Shown here in pieces: positions 26,765 through 34,843 of a stretch of 64,000 nt of DNA (the first letter of the stretch is position 1; each line of letters opens with the position of its first letter). Location: positions 98,166-162,165 of the forward strand of contig MSGZ01000027.1 of NCBI GenBank assembly GCA_001940925.1. The letters run 5' to 3'. Source of the DNA: Ruminococcus sp. Phil11. Lineage in GTDB: Bacteria > Bacillota > Clostridia > Oscillospirales > Ruminococcaceae. A program made the translations under genes and the position numbers. Under the pieces are notes generated by a model. That model made no database searches. It worked only from the letters and a program-made list of their open reading frames with translations, and was not told where the DNA came from.

Positions 26765-28705
26765 ATGAAACAAGGATTCAGAAGAACGGCTGCGGCAATG
26801 ATGACGCTGGCTTTGATAAGCTCGGTGATGAGCTTTCCGGCGGCGGCATACGGAAGCGCACCGGAGTATTTCAATGCGAACTGGACGCTGAAGGCAGCAA
26901 CGCTTTCTTCATCGGCCGGAACGGCGGACTGCGTTGTCATCAAGGATTATCCGAGAAGCTCTTACTACATGTATAACATGCCGTACAACATCAAGATCGC
27001 AGATTACTACAAGGATCAGGGCAACAAGACGCAGAACTATCCGCTGACCAACCAGCTGTATGCATACAATAAAGTGTATGACAGCAATGCGAAGAAGAAC
27101 GAATACATCAGCTTCATGAACAATCTGGCGGCTGTGTATCAGTATTACCAGTCCATGGGATTCAGCTATGCGGGGAGCAATACGGAGATCACGCTGAACG
27201 GTGTTACGACCGGTTCAAGGAACGATACCACGATCTATGCTTCGTTTGCACACAGCGGTGAGAATCAGGCGGATGCGACCTCCGATTACGGCATGATGGT
27301 GTTCGGCGGCGGGCATAATTATCTGAGCCCGCTGTATCTGGACAAGGAATGCGTGGCGCATGAGTTCGGTCATCTTGTGACGGAGCAGCTCTGCGGATGG
27401 CACGGCAATCAGATGAGTGCACATATTGATGTGGGTGCGCTGGCCGAAGCATACAGTGATATTTTTGCAGAGCTGATGAGCGACACGCCGGACTGGAAGG
27501 TCGGTGCGGGTGCATATAAGAACAATGTCTCCAAGCGGTACTGCTTCAGAAACATCGCTTCTCCGAGCGCGACCTGTCAGGTCACTGCCGGCGGTGCCGA
27601 TATCTATAAGAATTACCATGCGCAGTATGTTGACTGGATGCGTGAAGCCGGTGCAACGACCAGCTATGCAGCCTCAACCGTGTTTTCACATGCTGCCTAT
27701 CTGATGTATCAGGGCGGCATCCCTGCTTACGATCTCCGCAATATCTGGTATCAGTCTCTCACAAAGTATCCGGAGGTTCAGTATATTGATCACATGTCCT
27801 GCCGCCGTGCCGTTCTGGAAGCAGCGACCGAGTATCTGTCCGGACGTTACCGCAGCAGCAAGGTTGTGCAGTATCTCGGCATCATCCGGGAAGCATTTGA
27901 TGAAGTCGGCATCAACAGCCGTTCTTCCGTGACGCAGAATACTGCGAACAACAGTACGAACATGAACGATTTTATGAGAGCCATGTCGTATCGGTATCCG
28001 ACCGGAAACTACTGGACAACGGGTGATGTGGACCGTTCCACGAGTACCCGTCCTGCCAATAATTATGACAGATCGACATATATGCCGGAAGGCGTGAGCG
28101 TCGGACTGAATTATATGCATACAAACTGGGAATTTGACGGTGAGCCGTTTTTACAGTGCGCCGGCTTTGCGAAAAAGCTGCAGGTTGAGTATTTCGGTAC
28201 CGGCCTGTTCACACAGCTGGATGATCAGCAAAGCTATGTGCCGAAGATGGGCGATCACATCCGTCTTGCCTTGACACGTTCTCCGATCGTCGGACACAGC
28301 ATCTTTGTCAAGAGCATCAGCGGAAATACGATCAGTTATGCAGAATGTGTCGGCGCGGATTACAGCAGGATCAGCCTGGCCAAAACGGGAACCTTCAGCT
28401 ATGACAGCCGGTTGAAGCAGTATACCTTTACGCTGGACGGCTCGAATTATGATTTTGTCTGGGCACAGAGACCGATCCCGGTCGGTGACCTGAATGCCGA
28501 TTCCGTTGTTGACAGCACGGATCAGAATCTGCTGTATGATCTGGTTTATAATAACAGAACGACAGCGACGTTCCGAAACAGAGTGTATCAGAAGTTTGCA
28601 GCCGATATTAACGATGACGGATCTGTAAACAGCACGGACATTCAGCTGCTGTCCGATATGATCCGGTATCCGTCCGTCAGATATTCCTACGGCTATATTG
28701 ATTAA
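26765..28705 (+). CDS. Secreted M4-like metallopeptidase with a second Cys/His module and a dockerin
   Basis: 646 residues with a signal peptide (cleavage near PAAAYG). The M4 (thermolysin) domain has the zinc motif HEFGH (H199, E200, H203) and the downstream AEAYSD with ligand E228. Where the family has GGVHxNS, with a catalytic His before a SxxSHAAYLM-like helix, this protein has TTSYAASTVFSHAAY; counting back, Tyr301 occupies the His position. A separate ~120-residue region has FLQCAGFAKKL (C465) and VGHSIFVKSI (H511), resembling CHAP/C39-type cysteine peptidases. The C-terminus carries two DxNxDxxVxxxD-like calcium loops (DLNADSVVD and DINDDGSVN), a dockerin. It probably docks to a cohesin scaffold. 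Confidence 0.8.
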   Translation: MKQGFRRTAAAMMTLALISSVMSFPAAAYGSAPEYFNANWTLKAATLSSSAGTADCVVIKDYPRSSYYMYNMPYNIKIADYYKDQGNKTQNYPLTNQLYAYNKVYDSNAKKNEYISFMNNLAAVYQYYQSMGFSYAGSNTEITLNGVTTGSRNDTTIYASFAHSGENQADATSDYGMMVFGGGHNYLSPLYLDKECVAHEFGHLVTEQLCGWHGNQMSAHIDVGALAEAYSDIFAELMSDTPDWKVGAGAYKNNVSKRYCFRNIASPSATCQVTAGGADIYKNYHAQYVDWMREAGATTSYAASTVFSHAAYLMYQGGIPAYDLRNIWYQSLTKYPEVQYIDHMSCRRAVLEAATEYLSGRYRSSKVVQYLGIIREAFDEVGINSRSSVTQNTANNSTNMNDFMRAMSYRYPTGNYWTTGDVDRSTSTRPANNYDRSTYMPEGVSVGLNYMHTNWEFDGEPFLQCAGFAKKLQVEYFGTGLFTQLDDQQSYVPKMGDHIRLALTRSPIVGHSIFVKSISGNTISYAECVGADYSRISLAKTGTFSYDSRLKQYTFTLDGSNYDFVWAQRPIPVGDLNADSVVDSTDQNLLYDLVYNNRTTATFRNRVYQKFAADINDDGSVNSTDIQLLSDMIRYPSVRYSYGYID

Positions 28706-28775
28706 GCCCCCGCACGGGTAACCCCATACCCGTCTCGTATACATCCCCCCTTCCCACATCCCAATCGGGCATCGG

Positions 28776-28824
28776 GAAAGCACCCCAGCGCGGTTTTCAT
28801 CCTTGCCGCGGCGGGGTGCTTTTC
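28776..28824 (+). terminator. Intrinsic terminator after the M4 peptidase gene
   Basis: GAAAGCACCCC pairs with GGGGTGCTTTTC around a 26-base GC-rich loop; flanking A and T runs allow bidirectional use. The 70 bases between the stop and the stem are C-rich and hold nothing recognisable. Confidence 0.8.
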
Positions 28825-28917
28825 CATTTTGCAGTACTTCTTTGTCAAATATTTGACCCGTGAGTTGTGTAAAACAGACAAATTTATGCACATAGATGGA
28901 CCGCTTTGATAAAGTCC

Positions 28918-28946
28918 TTGAAAAACTGTGCAGAATGTGGTATAAT
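28918..28946 (+). promoter_or_regulatory. Sigma-A promoter of the EAL-domain gene
   Basis: TTGAAA, 17 bases, TATAAT, giving a ~60-base leader before the ATG at 29014. The remaining bases from 28825 hold nothing else I can identify. Confidence 0.8.
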
Positions 28947-29013
28947 AGATGCATATATCCGGAAACAGACGCCGAAATACAAAACCCTGCAAGACGTATG
29001 AGGTGGAGAAAGA

Positions 29014-30711
29014 ATGGAAAAGAACGAAAACGGGAACGATGCGCGGTATTATTATCTGCTGGAGCAGCTGCTGCTCATTATGACGAAGGTCAAAGGCTTT
29101 CGGCTGCGGGAGCTTTACGATGTCCTCGGGGAGCTCTGCCGGATGTTCCGCATTTCAAAGGGAACGGTGCAGTTTTTTCAGGGGCTGAATCATGAAATGG
29201 AGGACCGGGGCGAGACCTTCGTCTGCTATGACAGCGGCGAGGGCGGCGAACCCGTCATCACGGTGCGGATCGTCACGAAGGTGAATGCCGTCGTGACCGG
29301 CTCCGTCACGATGCCGCCGGGTGCGGAACCTCTGTCGCCGGAGGAATACGCACGGGTCGATCTGATCATCAAGACGGTGCTGAGCTTTGTCAGCCGGGTG
29401 CGGCTGCAGAGCGTTGTGGAGATGCTGTCCTTCCATGACGAAAAAGGCTTCCCCAATACCCGCTGCCTGATGCAGTATCTGCAAAAGACGAATGAGGACA
29501 AGGCACTCGGCGGAAAGGCGGCACTGCATTTCAATCTGCGGCATTTTTCGCTGGTCAATCAGGAATTCGGCGAGCAGGCCGGCGATATTGCGATGCGGAA
29601 TTTCTATGAGGAACTGAAGAAACTGATCGGCCGCGAGGGGATCGTCTGCAGACTGGGCGGCGACAATTTTGTCGCGGTCTGCGGACAGGCGCAGCTCGCA
29701 GAGGTGCTCGGCTTTCTGAAAGGCACGCCGGTGCATTACGATGCGGCTGCCGGCGGTCGGGTCAAGGTCTCTGCAAGCGCGGGCGTCTATATGATCCCGG
29801 CCGGCTTTGTCATGCAGAATCCCGGCGAGATCATGGACAAGATCATTACGGCGTCACAGGCTGCCCGCAGCGGCGTAAAGGAACGTGTTGCCTATTTTGA
29901 CGATGAACTGCAGGCGCGGCGCGAACGCTTCATGCGGATCCAGCAGCGGTTCCCGGAGGCACTGCGCAATGAGGAATACCATGTGTTCTATCAGCCGAAG
30001 ATCGACCTGCAGACCGGTACGCTGGCAGGTGCGGAGGCACTCTGCCGCTGGTTCCGCGACGGGCAGGTCATCACACCGGATGAATTTATCCCGACGCTGG
30101 AAATGAGTACGGAGATCTGCCGGCTGGATTTCTATATGCTGGAGCATGTCTGCCGGGATATCCGCCGCTGGATGGACGAGGGCAGGGAGGTCGTGCGCAT
30201 TTCCGTGAATCTGTCCCGCCGTCACATCATGGACTTTGACCTGCTGCAGAATCTCATCGACATCATTGACCGGTACGGCGTGCCGCATGAGTTTATCGAG
30301 ATCGAGCTGACCGAGACGACCACGGATGTCGAGTTCCGTGCGCTGAAGCGTCTGGTCACCGGCCTGCAGGCTGCGGGGATCTATACCTCTGTTGATGATT
30401 TCGGCGTGGGGTATTCGTCGCTGAACCTGATCCGTGAGATCCCGTGGAATGTGCTGAAGATCGACCGCAGCTTCCTGCCGACCCGGCAGGACGACCCGGA
30501 CAGCGCGCGCAATATCATGTTCCGGTATGTTACCGCAATGGCGAAAGAGCTGGGGCTCGCGTGCATCGCGGAGGGCGTGGAGACGCAGAGTCAGGTCGAG
30601 CTGCTGCAGGAGAGCAGCTGCGTGCTGGCGCAGGGATACTTCTTTGACCGGCCGCTCCCGACAGCGGATTTTGAAAAGCGGCTCGGTGACCGCTGCTATC
30701 AGCTTGTATAA
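29014..30711 (+). CDS. Degenerate GGDEF plus EAL protein, probable c-di-GMP phosphodiesterase
   Basis: 565 residues, no membrane helix. Residues ~1-125 are an unassigned N-terminal region. A GGDEF-like domain (~135-300) has RLGGDNF in place of GGDEF, so cyclase activity is unlikely. The EAL domain (~310-560) keeps GAEALCRW (EAL), NLSRRH, EIELTE, DDFGVGYSS, LKIDRSF, AEGVET and QGYFFDRPL, the residues required for metal binding and hydrolysis. It should linearise c-di-GMP to pGpG, with the GGDEF part perhaps binding GTP. The next gene encodes an HD-GYP protein, also a c-di-GMP hydrolase class. Confidence 0.88.
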   Translation: MEKNENGNDARYYYLLEQLLLIMTKVKGFRLRELYDVLGELCRMFRISKGTVQFFQGLNHEMEDRGETFVCYDSGEGGEPVITVRIVTKVNAVVTGSVTMPPGAEPLSPEEYARVDLIIKTVLSFVSRVRLQSVVEMLSFHDEKGFPNTRCLMQYLQKTNEDKALGGKAALHFNLRHFSLVNQEFGEQAGDIAMRNFYEELKKLIGREGIVCRLGGDNFVAVCGQAQLAEVLGFLKGTPVHYDAAAGGRVKVSASAGVYMIPAGFVMQNPGEIMDKIITASQAARSGVKERVAYFDDELQARRERFMRIQQRFPEALRNEEYHVFYQPKIDLQTGTLAGAEALCRWFRDGQVITPDEFIPTLEMSTEICRLDFYMLEHVCRDIRRWMDEGREVVRISVNLSRRHIMDFDLLQNLIDIIDRYGVPHEFIEIELTETTTDVEFRALKRLVTGLQAAGIYTSVDDFGVGYSSLNLIREIPWNVLKIDRSFLPTRQDDPDSARNIMFRYVTAMAKELGLACIAEGVETQSQVELLQESSCVLAQGYFFDRPLPTADFEKRLGDRCYQLV

Positions 30712-30712
30712 A

Positions 30713-30759
30713 AGCGGGCGCACTGTTTTGGCTGTTATGCCGGAACGGTGCGCTTTTTC
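30713..30759 (+). terminator. Intrinsic terminator after the EAL gene
   Basis: GCGCAC (30718) pairs with GTGCGC (30748) around a 24-base loop containing a small GGC/GCC stem, followed by TTTTTCTTT. Confidence 0.75.
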
Positions 30760-30802
30760 TTTGCGGGTTATTCTCTATGTTCATTTTTTTGAAAAAGAAT
30801 AT

Positions 30803-30831
30803 TGCTTTTTATGATATGATGTGTTATAATT
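30803..30831 (+). promoter_or_regulatory. Sigma-A promoter of the HD-GYP gene
   Basis: TTGCTT, 17 bases, TATAAT, about 70 bases before the ATG. Confidence 0.7.
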
Positions 30832-30899
30832 AGTATAGTTATCATCAAAAACATGCTTTCTGCCTGACTGCTGCGGCGGTTTGTGAACGGAGGGGCATC

Positions 30900-33119
30900 A
30901 TGGAACAGAAACAGAATCCGGAACCGGAAAAACAGTCAAAGCAGGAGCTGCGGCCGGATCCGGAAACACAAACAAAACGGGAGTTCCGTTTCCCGAAGAA
31001 TAATCTGATCGCGATTCTGATGTGTCTGGCCGGCATTGCGGTCAATTTGCTTTGCAGCACGGCCGCTGCAAAGCTGCACCTTCCGCTGTATCTTGATACG
31101 GTCGGAACGGTCTGTGCGGCGGTCATGGGCGGGCCGCTCCCTGCTGTAATTGTCGGATTTTTTACCAATATATTCAAGAGCATTCAGGATTCCTCTGCGC
31201 TGTACTACGGCGTTCTGAATGTTCTGATCGCGTTAGCGGCTGCTTATCTTGCGCGGAGCGGCGATTTTGATTTCAGGCATCCGAAAAAGCTGTTCGGCGC
31301 AGCCTGTATCTTTACGCTGATCGGCGGCGGCATCGGTACGCTGATCCCGTGGTTTTTAGAGGGCGTTGCACTGGACAGCGCCTCGCTGGCGAAGGATATA
31401 TATGATCTGGGGCTTCGGAATGAGGCCTGTGCACAGATGCTGTCCTCTTTGATTACGGATTTTCCGGACAAGGCCGTGACGGTTCTGCTGGCTGCACTGG
31501 CGGTGCTGATCCTGCCGCAGCGGATCCGGGAACGCGGCCGCTTTTCCGGCTGGATGCAGACGCCGCTTTCCAGAGAGGATTCCGCTGCTGCGCGAAAGAC
31601 AGCCTTCCGCGTTATGTCCCTGCGGACGAAGATCCTGCTCGTGCTGAGCATTTCGCTGGTTGCCGTTTCGGTCGGTGCGACCGGCATCAGCATGATGATG
31701 TACCGCAAGGCACTGATCCGTGACCAGAAGCAGATGGTGCAGGGCGTTGCAAGAGTGGCGGCGAGTGCCGTTCATGCGGATATGGTCGATGATTACCTGT
31801 CCGGCAATTATGATACGGCGGAATATGCGGAAACGGAAAAGCTGCTGTATTCCCTGCGGGACAGTTCCCCGGATATCGAATATCTGTATGTATACCGGAT
31901 CGAGGAGGACGGCTGTCATGTTGTCTTTGATCTGGATACAGAAGATACGCCCGGTTCTCCGGTCGGGGATGTCATTCCGTTTGACGAGACGTTTTTGCCG
32001 TATATTCCGAAGCTGCTGGCCGGTAAGGAGATCGAACCGATCGAATCCGATGACCGTTACGGCTGGCTTCTGTCGGCCTATGCGCCGGTTTATGATTCCA
32101 AGGGCAAATGCCAGTGCTATGCGGCGGCGGATGTCTCCATGGATCATCTCGGGGAGATCCAGCGCAGCTTCTTTGCGGAGATGATCTCGCTGTTCCTCGG
32201 CGTGTTCATTCTGATCTTTGTCTTTGTGCGCTGGCTGATCGAATACCACATTATCCTGCCGGTCAATTCCATTGCGATGAGCACCGGAACCTTTGCCTAT
32301 GACAGTGAAAAGGCGCGTGAGAGCAGCATCGAGCGCATCCGTGAGCTGAAGATCCATACGGGCGACGAGGTCGAAAACCTGTACCACGCGATCGCGAAAA
32401 CCTCGGATGACAGTATGCGCTATGTCGCGGATGTGCAGGAAAAGACCGATCAGATCTCACAGATGCAGAAGGCACTGATCATGGTGCTCGCGGATATCGT
32501 CGAGAGCCGTGATAAGAACACCGGCGCGCATGTCCGCAAGACCGCTGCCTATACGGAGATCATTCTCCAGGCACTGCGGAAAAAGGGCTATTATACGGAG
32601 CAGCTCAATGACGGATATATTTCCGATGTCGTGAACTCCGCGCCGCTGCATGATATCGGCAAGATTCAGGTGCCGGATGCCATTCTGAACAAGCCCGGCA
32701 GGCTGGACGACGAAGAATACACGATCATGAAAACGCATACGACGGCCGGACGGGACATCATCTCGCAGGCGATCGCGCTGGTGCCGAATTCCGGCTATCT
32801 GAACGAGGCGCGGAATCTGGCTGCGTATCACCATGAAAAATGGGACGGCACCGGTTATCCGAACGGCATTGCCGGAGAGGAGATCCCGCTTTCGGCGCGT
32901 GTTATGGCGGTTGCCGATGTGTTTGATGCGCTCGTCTCCAGGCGCAGCTACAAGACGCCGATGAGCTTTGAAAAGGCCATAGGCATCATCCGCGAGGGCG
33001 CGGGCAAGCATTTTGATCCGCTGGTCGTTGAGGCGTTCGTCAGTGAGGAAAAGAAGGTGCGCCGCGTTGAGCAGAAGTTCAGCGAAATGACAAATGAAGC
33101 CGGCTGCTTTACGAAATAA
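30900..33119 (+). CDS. Membrane HD-GYP protein with ECF-S-like N-terminus and extracytoplasmic sensor
   Basis: 739 residues. After a charged 30-residue tail, about five helices (~35-205) resemble ECF-transporter S components (LYLDTVGTVCAAVMGG, PAVIVGFFTNIFKSI). A further helix (~240), an extracytoplasmic dCache-like domain (~265-420), a second helix (~430-450) and a HAMP-like linker follow. The HD-GYP domain (~520-735) has HDIGK (H584, D585), AAYHHEKWDGTGYP and ARVMAVADVFDAL, all intact. It should hydrolyse c-di-GMP in response to an external ligand bound by the sensor. It is transcribed separately from the EAL gene. Confidence 0.88.
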   Translation: MEQKQNPEPEKQSKQELRPDPETQTKREFRFPKNNLIAILMCLAGIAVNLLCSTAAAKLHLPLYLDTVGTVCAAVMGGPLPAVIVGFFTNIFKSIQDSSALYYGVLNVLIALAAAYLARSGDFDFRHPKKLFGAACIFTLIGGGIGTLIPWFLEGVALDSASLAKDIYDLGLRNEACAQMLSSLITDFPDKAVTVLLAALAVLILPQRIRERGRFSGWMQTPLSREDSAAARKTAFRVMSLRTKILLVLSISLVAVSVGATGISMMMYRKALIRDQKQMVQGVARVAASAVHADMVDDYLSGNYDTAEYAETEKLLYSLRDSSPDIEYLYVYRIEEDGCHVVFDLDTEDTPGSPVGDVIPFDETFLPYIPKLLAGKEIEPIESDDRYGWLLSAYAPVYDSKGKCQCYAAADVSMDHLGEIQRSFFAEMISLFLGVFILIFVFVRWLIEYHIILPVNSIAMSTGTFAYDSEKARESSIERIRELKIHTGDEVENLYHAIAKTSDDSMRYVADVQEKTDQISQMQKALIMVLADIVESRDKNTGAHVRKTAAYTEIILQALRKKGYYTEQLNDGYISDVVNSAPLHDIGKIQVPDAILNKPGRLDDEEYTIMKTHTTAGRDIISQAIALVPNSGYLNEARNLAAYHHEKWDGTGYPNGIAGEEIPLSARVMAVADVFDALVSRRSYKTPMSFEKAIGIIREGAGKHFDPLVVEAFVSEEKKVRRVEQKFSEMTNEAGCFTK

Positions 33120-33124
33120 CAGAT

Positions 33125-33157
33125 CTGCTCCGTTTCCTGAAAAGGGAGACGGAGCAG
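33125..33157 (+). terminator. Hairpin after the HD-GYP gene
   Basis: CTGCTCCGTTTCC pairs with GGAGACGGAGCAG (one G-U) around GAAAAG-like loop bases. The U-tract is weak (AGTTGTCTT). Confidence 0.6.
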
Positions 33158-33169
33158 AGTTGTCTTATC

Positions 33170-33198
33170 TTGCAAAATGGAAGGAAATGTGGTATACT
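33170..33198 (+). promoter_or_regulatory. Sigma-A promoter of the PIG-L/dockerin gene
   Basis: TTGCAA, 17 bases, TATACT, about 30 bases before the ATG at 33232. Confidence 0.7.
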
Positions 33199-33231
33199 GA
33201 TTTCAACAAGACACAGCAAAGGAGGCATAAT

Positions 33232-34677
33232 ATGAGACAGCTCAAACGATTTGCGGCAGTCCTGCTGAGCAGTCTGCTGATGCTGCCGGTGATCCCCGCG
33301 CGCCCGGCTTTCGCGGAGCAGGCGGCGGAATACACCCGCAGCGCAAAATACGCCGCATCAAACGGCTACAATACCGGCGTTCTGACGGACGGCAATGAAA
33401 GCACAGCAATCAGCTTTGCGGCGGGCGGAACGCTGACCGTCACCTGCGAGGATCTGATCTACGGCATTTCCCTGAAATTCAACAAAAAGGCTGTTCCGTG
33501 GCGGGTAACTGCCGGACAGTATGAGCAGGCGTGCGGGCAGTACGGCTTTCTGCACGATTACGCCGATCTTTCGGATTTTATCTCGAACACGGTCACGCTG
33601 ACCTTTCAGCAGGCCGCGCAGGTCAGCGAGATCCGCGTGTTCGGCGCGGGTGATCTTCCCGCGGATGTGCAGGTCTGGGAGCCGCCCTGCGAAAAGGCCG
33701 ATCTGCTGCTCTGCTCCACGCACAGCGACGACGAGCATCTCTTTTTCCTCGGCATGATCCCGACCATGGCCGCAAAGGGCTATCATGTGCAGGTTGCGTA
33801 TTTCGTGCACCACAACGGCGAGCCCGCCCGTCTGCATGAGCAGCTCAACGGGCTCTGGACGGCGGGTGCGCGGCATTATCCGGCGATCGGCAGATTCCCC
33901 GACCAGTATTCGACCACGCTTGCGGGGGCAAAAAGTAATTTCGCATCGGCGGGCGTGTCGTATGATACGGTCGTCGCGTATCAGGTCGAGATGCTGCGGC
34001 GGTTCAAACCGGATGTGGTCGTCGGGCATGATGTGAACGGTGAATACGGCCACGGCCAGCACCGGCTGAATGCGGAGACGCTCCAGAAGGCACTGACGCT
34101 CTCTGCGGATGCTTCTGCCTATCCGGCAAGTGCGCAGCAATACGGCACATGGGATGTCCCGAAGGCGTATCTGCACCTGTGGGGGCAGAATCAGCTGACC
34201 ATGAATTATGATACGCCGCTTGATCATTTCGGCGGCAGAACGGCCTATCAGGTCAGCATTGCGGCGTACAGCTGCCACGCGTCCCAGCAGTACACATGGT
34301 TCACGACATGGGCGCGCGGCGCGAACCGGCAGTTCACAAAGGCGACGCAGATCACGAGCTACAGCCCGTGCCGCTGGGGGCTTTACCGCTCGACGGTCGG
34401 GCTTGACACCGGCATCAACGATCTGTTCGAGCATCTCGATCTGCTGCGCGGCGATGCGGACGGCGACGGCGCGGTCACGGCGGCAGATGCGCAGAACGTG
34501 CTGCGGGATTACGCGGAGCGGCTTGCGGGCAATCCCGGGCTGCTCAGTGCGCGGTATGCAAAGGCTGCCGATGCGGACTGCGACGGCAATGTCTCCGTTG
34601 AGGATGCACAGCGCATTCTGCAGTATTATGTGTTGAACAGCGTTTCCGGCAAGAAAACTGCGTGGGAAGAACTGTAA
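33232..34677 (+). CDS. Secreted PIG-L (LmbE) deacetylase with dockerin
   Basis: 481 residues from the ATG that follows AAAGGAGG. The signal peptide ends near PAFAEQ. Residues ~35-155 form a beta-rich domain that may be a carbohydrate-binding or discoidin-like module. The PIG-L domain (~160-400) has the zinc/catalytic HSDDE (family HPDDE) in STHSDDEHLFF and the later HGQH. The C-terminus has two calcium-loop segments, DADGDGAVTAADAQ and DADCDGNVSVEDAQ, a dockerin. PIG-L enzymes deacetylate GlcNAc-containing glycans; here the target is presumably extracellular, such as peptidoglycan, chitin-like or host glycans. Substrate is not determinable. Confidence 0.87.
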   Translation: MRQLKRFAAVLLSSLLMLPVIPARPAFAEQAAEYTRSAKYAASNGYNTGVLTDGNESTAISFAAGGTLTVTCEDLIYGISLKFNKKAVPWRVTAGQYEQACGQYGFLHDYADLSDFISNTVTLTFQQAAQVSEIRVFGAGDLPADVQVWEPPCEKADLLLCSTHSDDEHLFFLGMIPTMAAKGYHVQVAYFVHHNGEPARLHEQLNGLWTAGARHYPAIGRFPDQYSTTLAGAKSNFASAGVSYDTVVAYQVEMLRRFKPDVVVGHDVNGEYGHGQHRLNAETLQKALTLSADASAYPASAQQYGTWDVPKAYLHLWGQNQLTMNYDTPLDHFGGRTAYQVSIAAYSCHASQQYTWFTTWARGANRQFTKATQITSYSPCRWGLYRSTVGLDTGINDLFEHLDLLRGDADGDGAVTAADAQNVLRDYAERLAGNPGLLSARYAKAADADCDGNVSVEDAQRILQYYVLNSVSGKKTAWEEL

Positions 34678-34682
34678 AAAAC

Positions 34683-34716
34683 AAGTGCGTCAGCTTCACG
34701 GAGCTGACGCACTTTT
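34683..34716. terminator. Bidirectional intrinsic terminator
   Basis: Perfect 13-bp stem AAGTGCGTCAGCT / AGCTGACGCACTT, with A-rich 5' and T-rich 3' flanks. It serves the PIG-L gene on the plus strand and the BspA-like/35-aa operon on the minus strand. Confidence 0.88.
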
Positions 34717-34721
34717 GCGCT

Positions 34722-34829
34722 TTATTCACTGACAGTCGGGAGCGTGGGATCGATGATGATGCTTTCGGTGATAACGTCCTCTGCTTCAAATGCGGTGACC
34801 GTCAGTTCCGGTTCGGTATACTGTTTCAT
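34722..34829 (-). CDS. 35-residue acidic peptide gene
   Basis: Sequence begins MKQYTEPELTVTAFEAEDVI and ends PTLPTVSE. It has a strong AAGGAG site seven bases before the ATG; that site overlaps the stop codon of the BspA-like gene 15 bases upstream, so translation is probably coupled. It is acidic, has no Cys, no membrane segment and no signal peptide. The opening (MK-x-Y-x-x-P-E-L-x-V-x-x-F-x-x-E-D-V-I) resembles short leader-like peptides widespread in Clostridia whose role is not known; that comparison is from memory. A terminator follows directly. It could be a peptide precursor or a regulator. Confidence 0.55.
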   Translation of the reverse strand: MKQYTEPELTVTAFEAEDVITESIIIDPTLPTVSE

Positions 34830-34843
34830 TGCGGTATCTCCTT

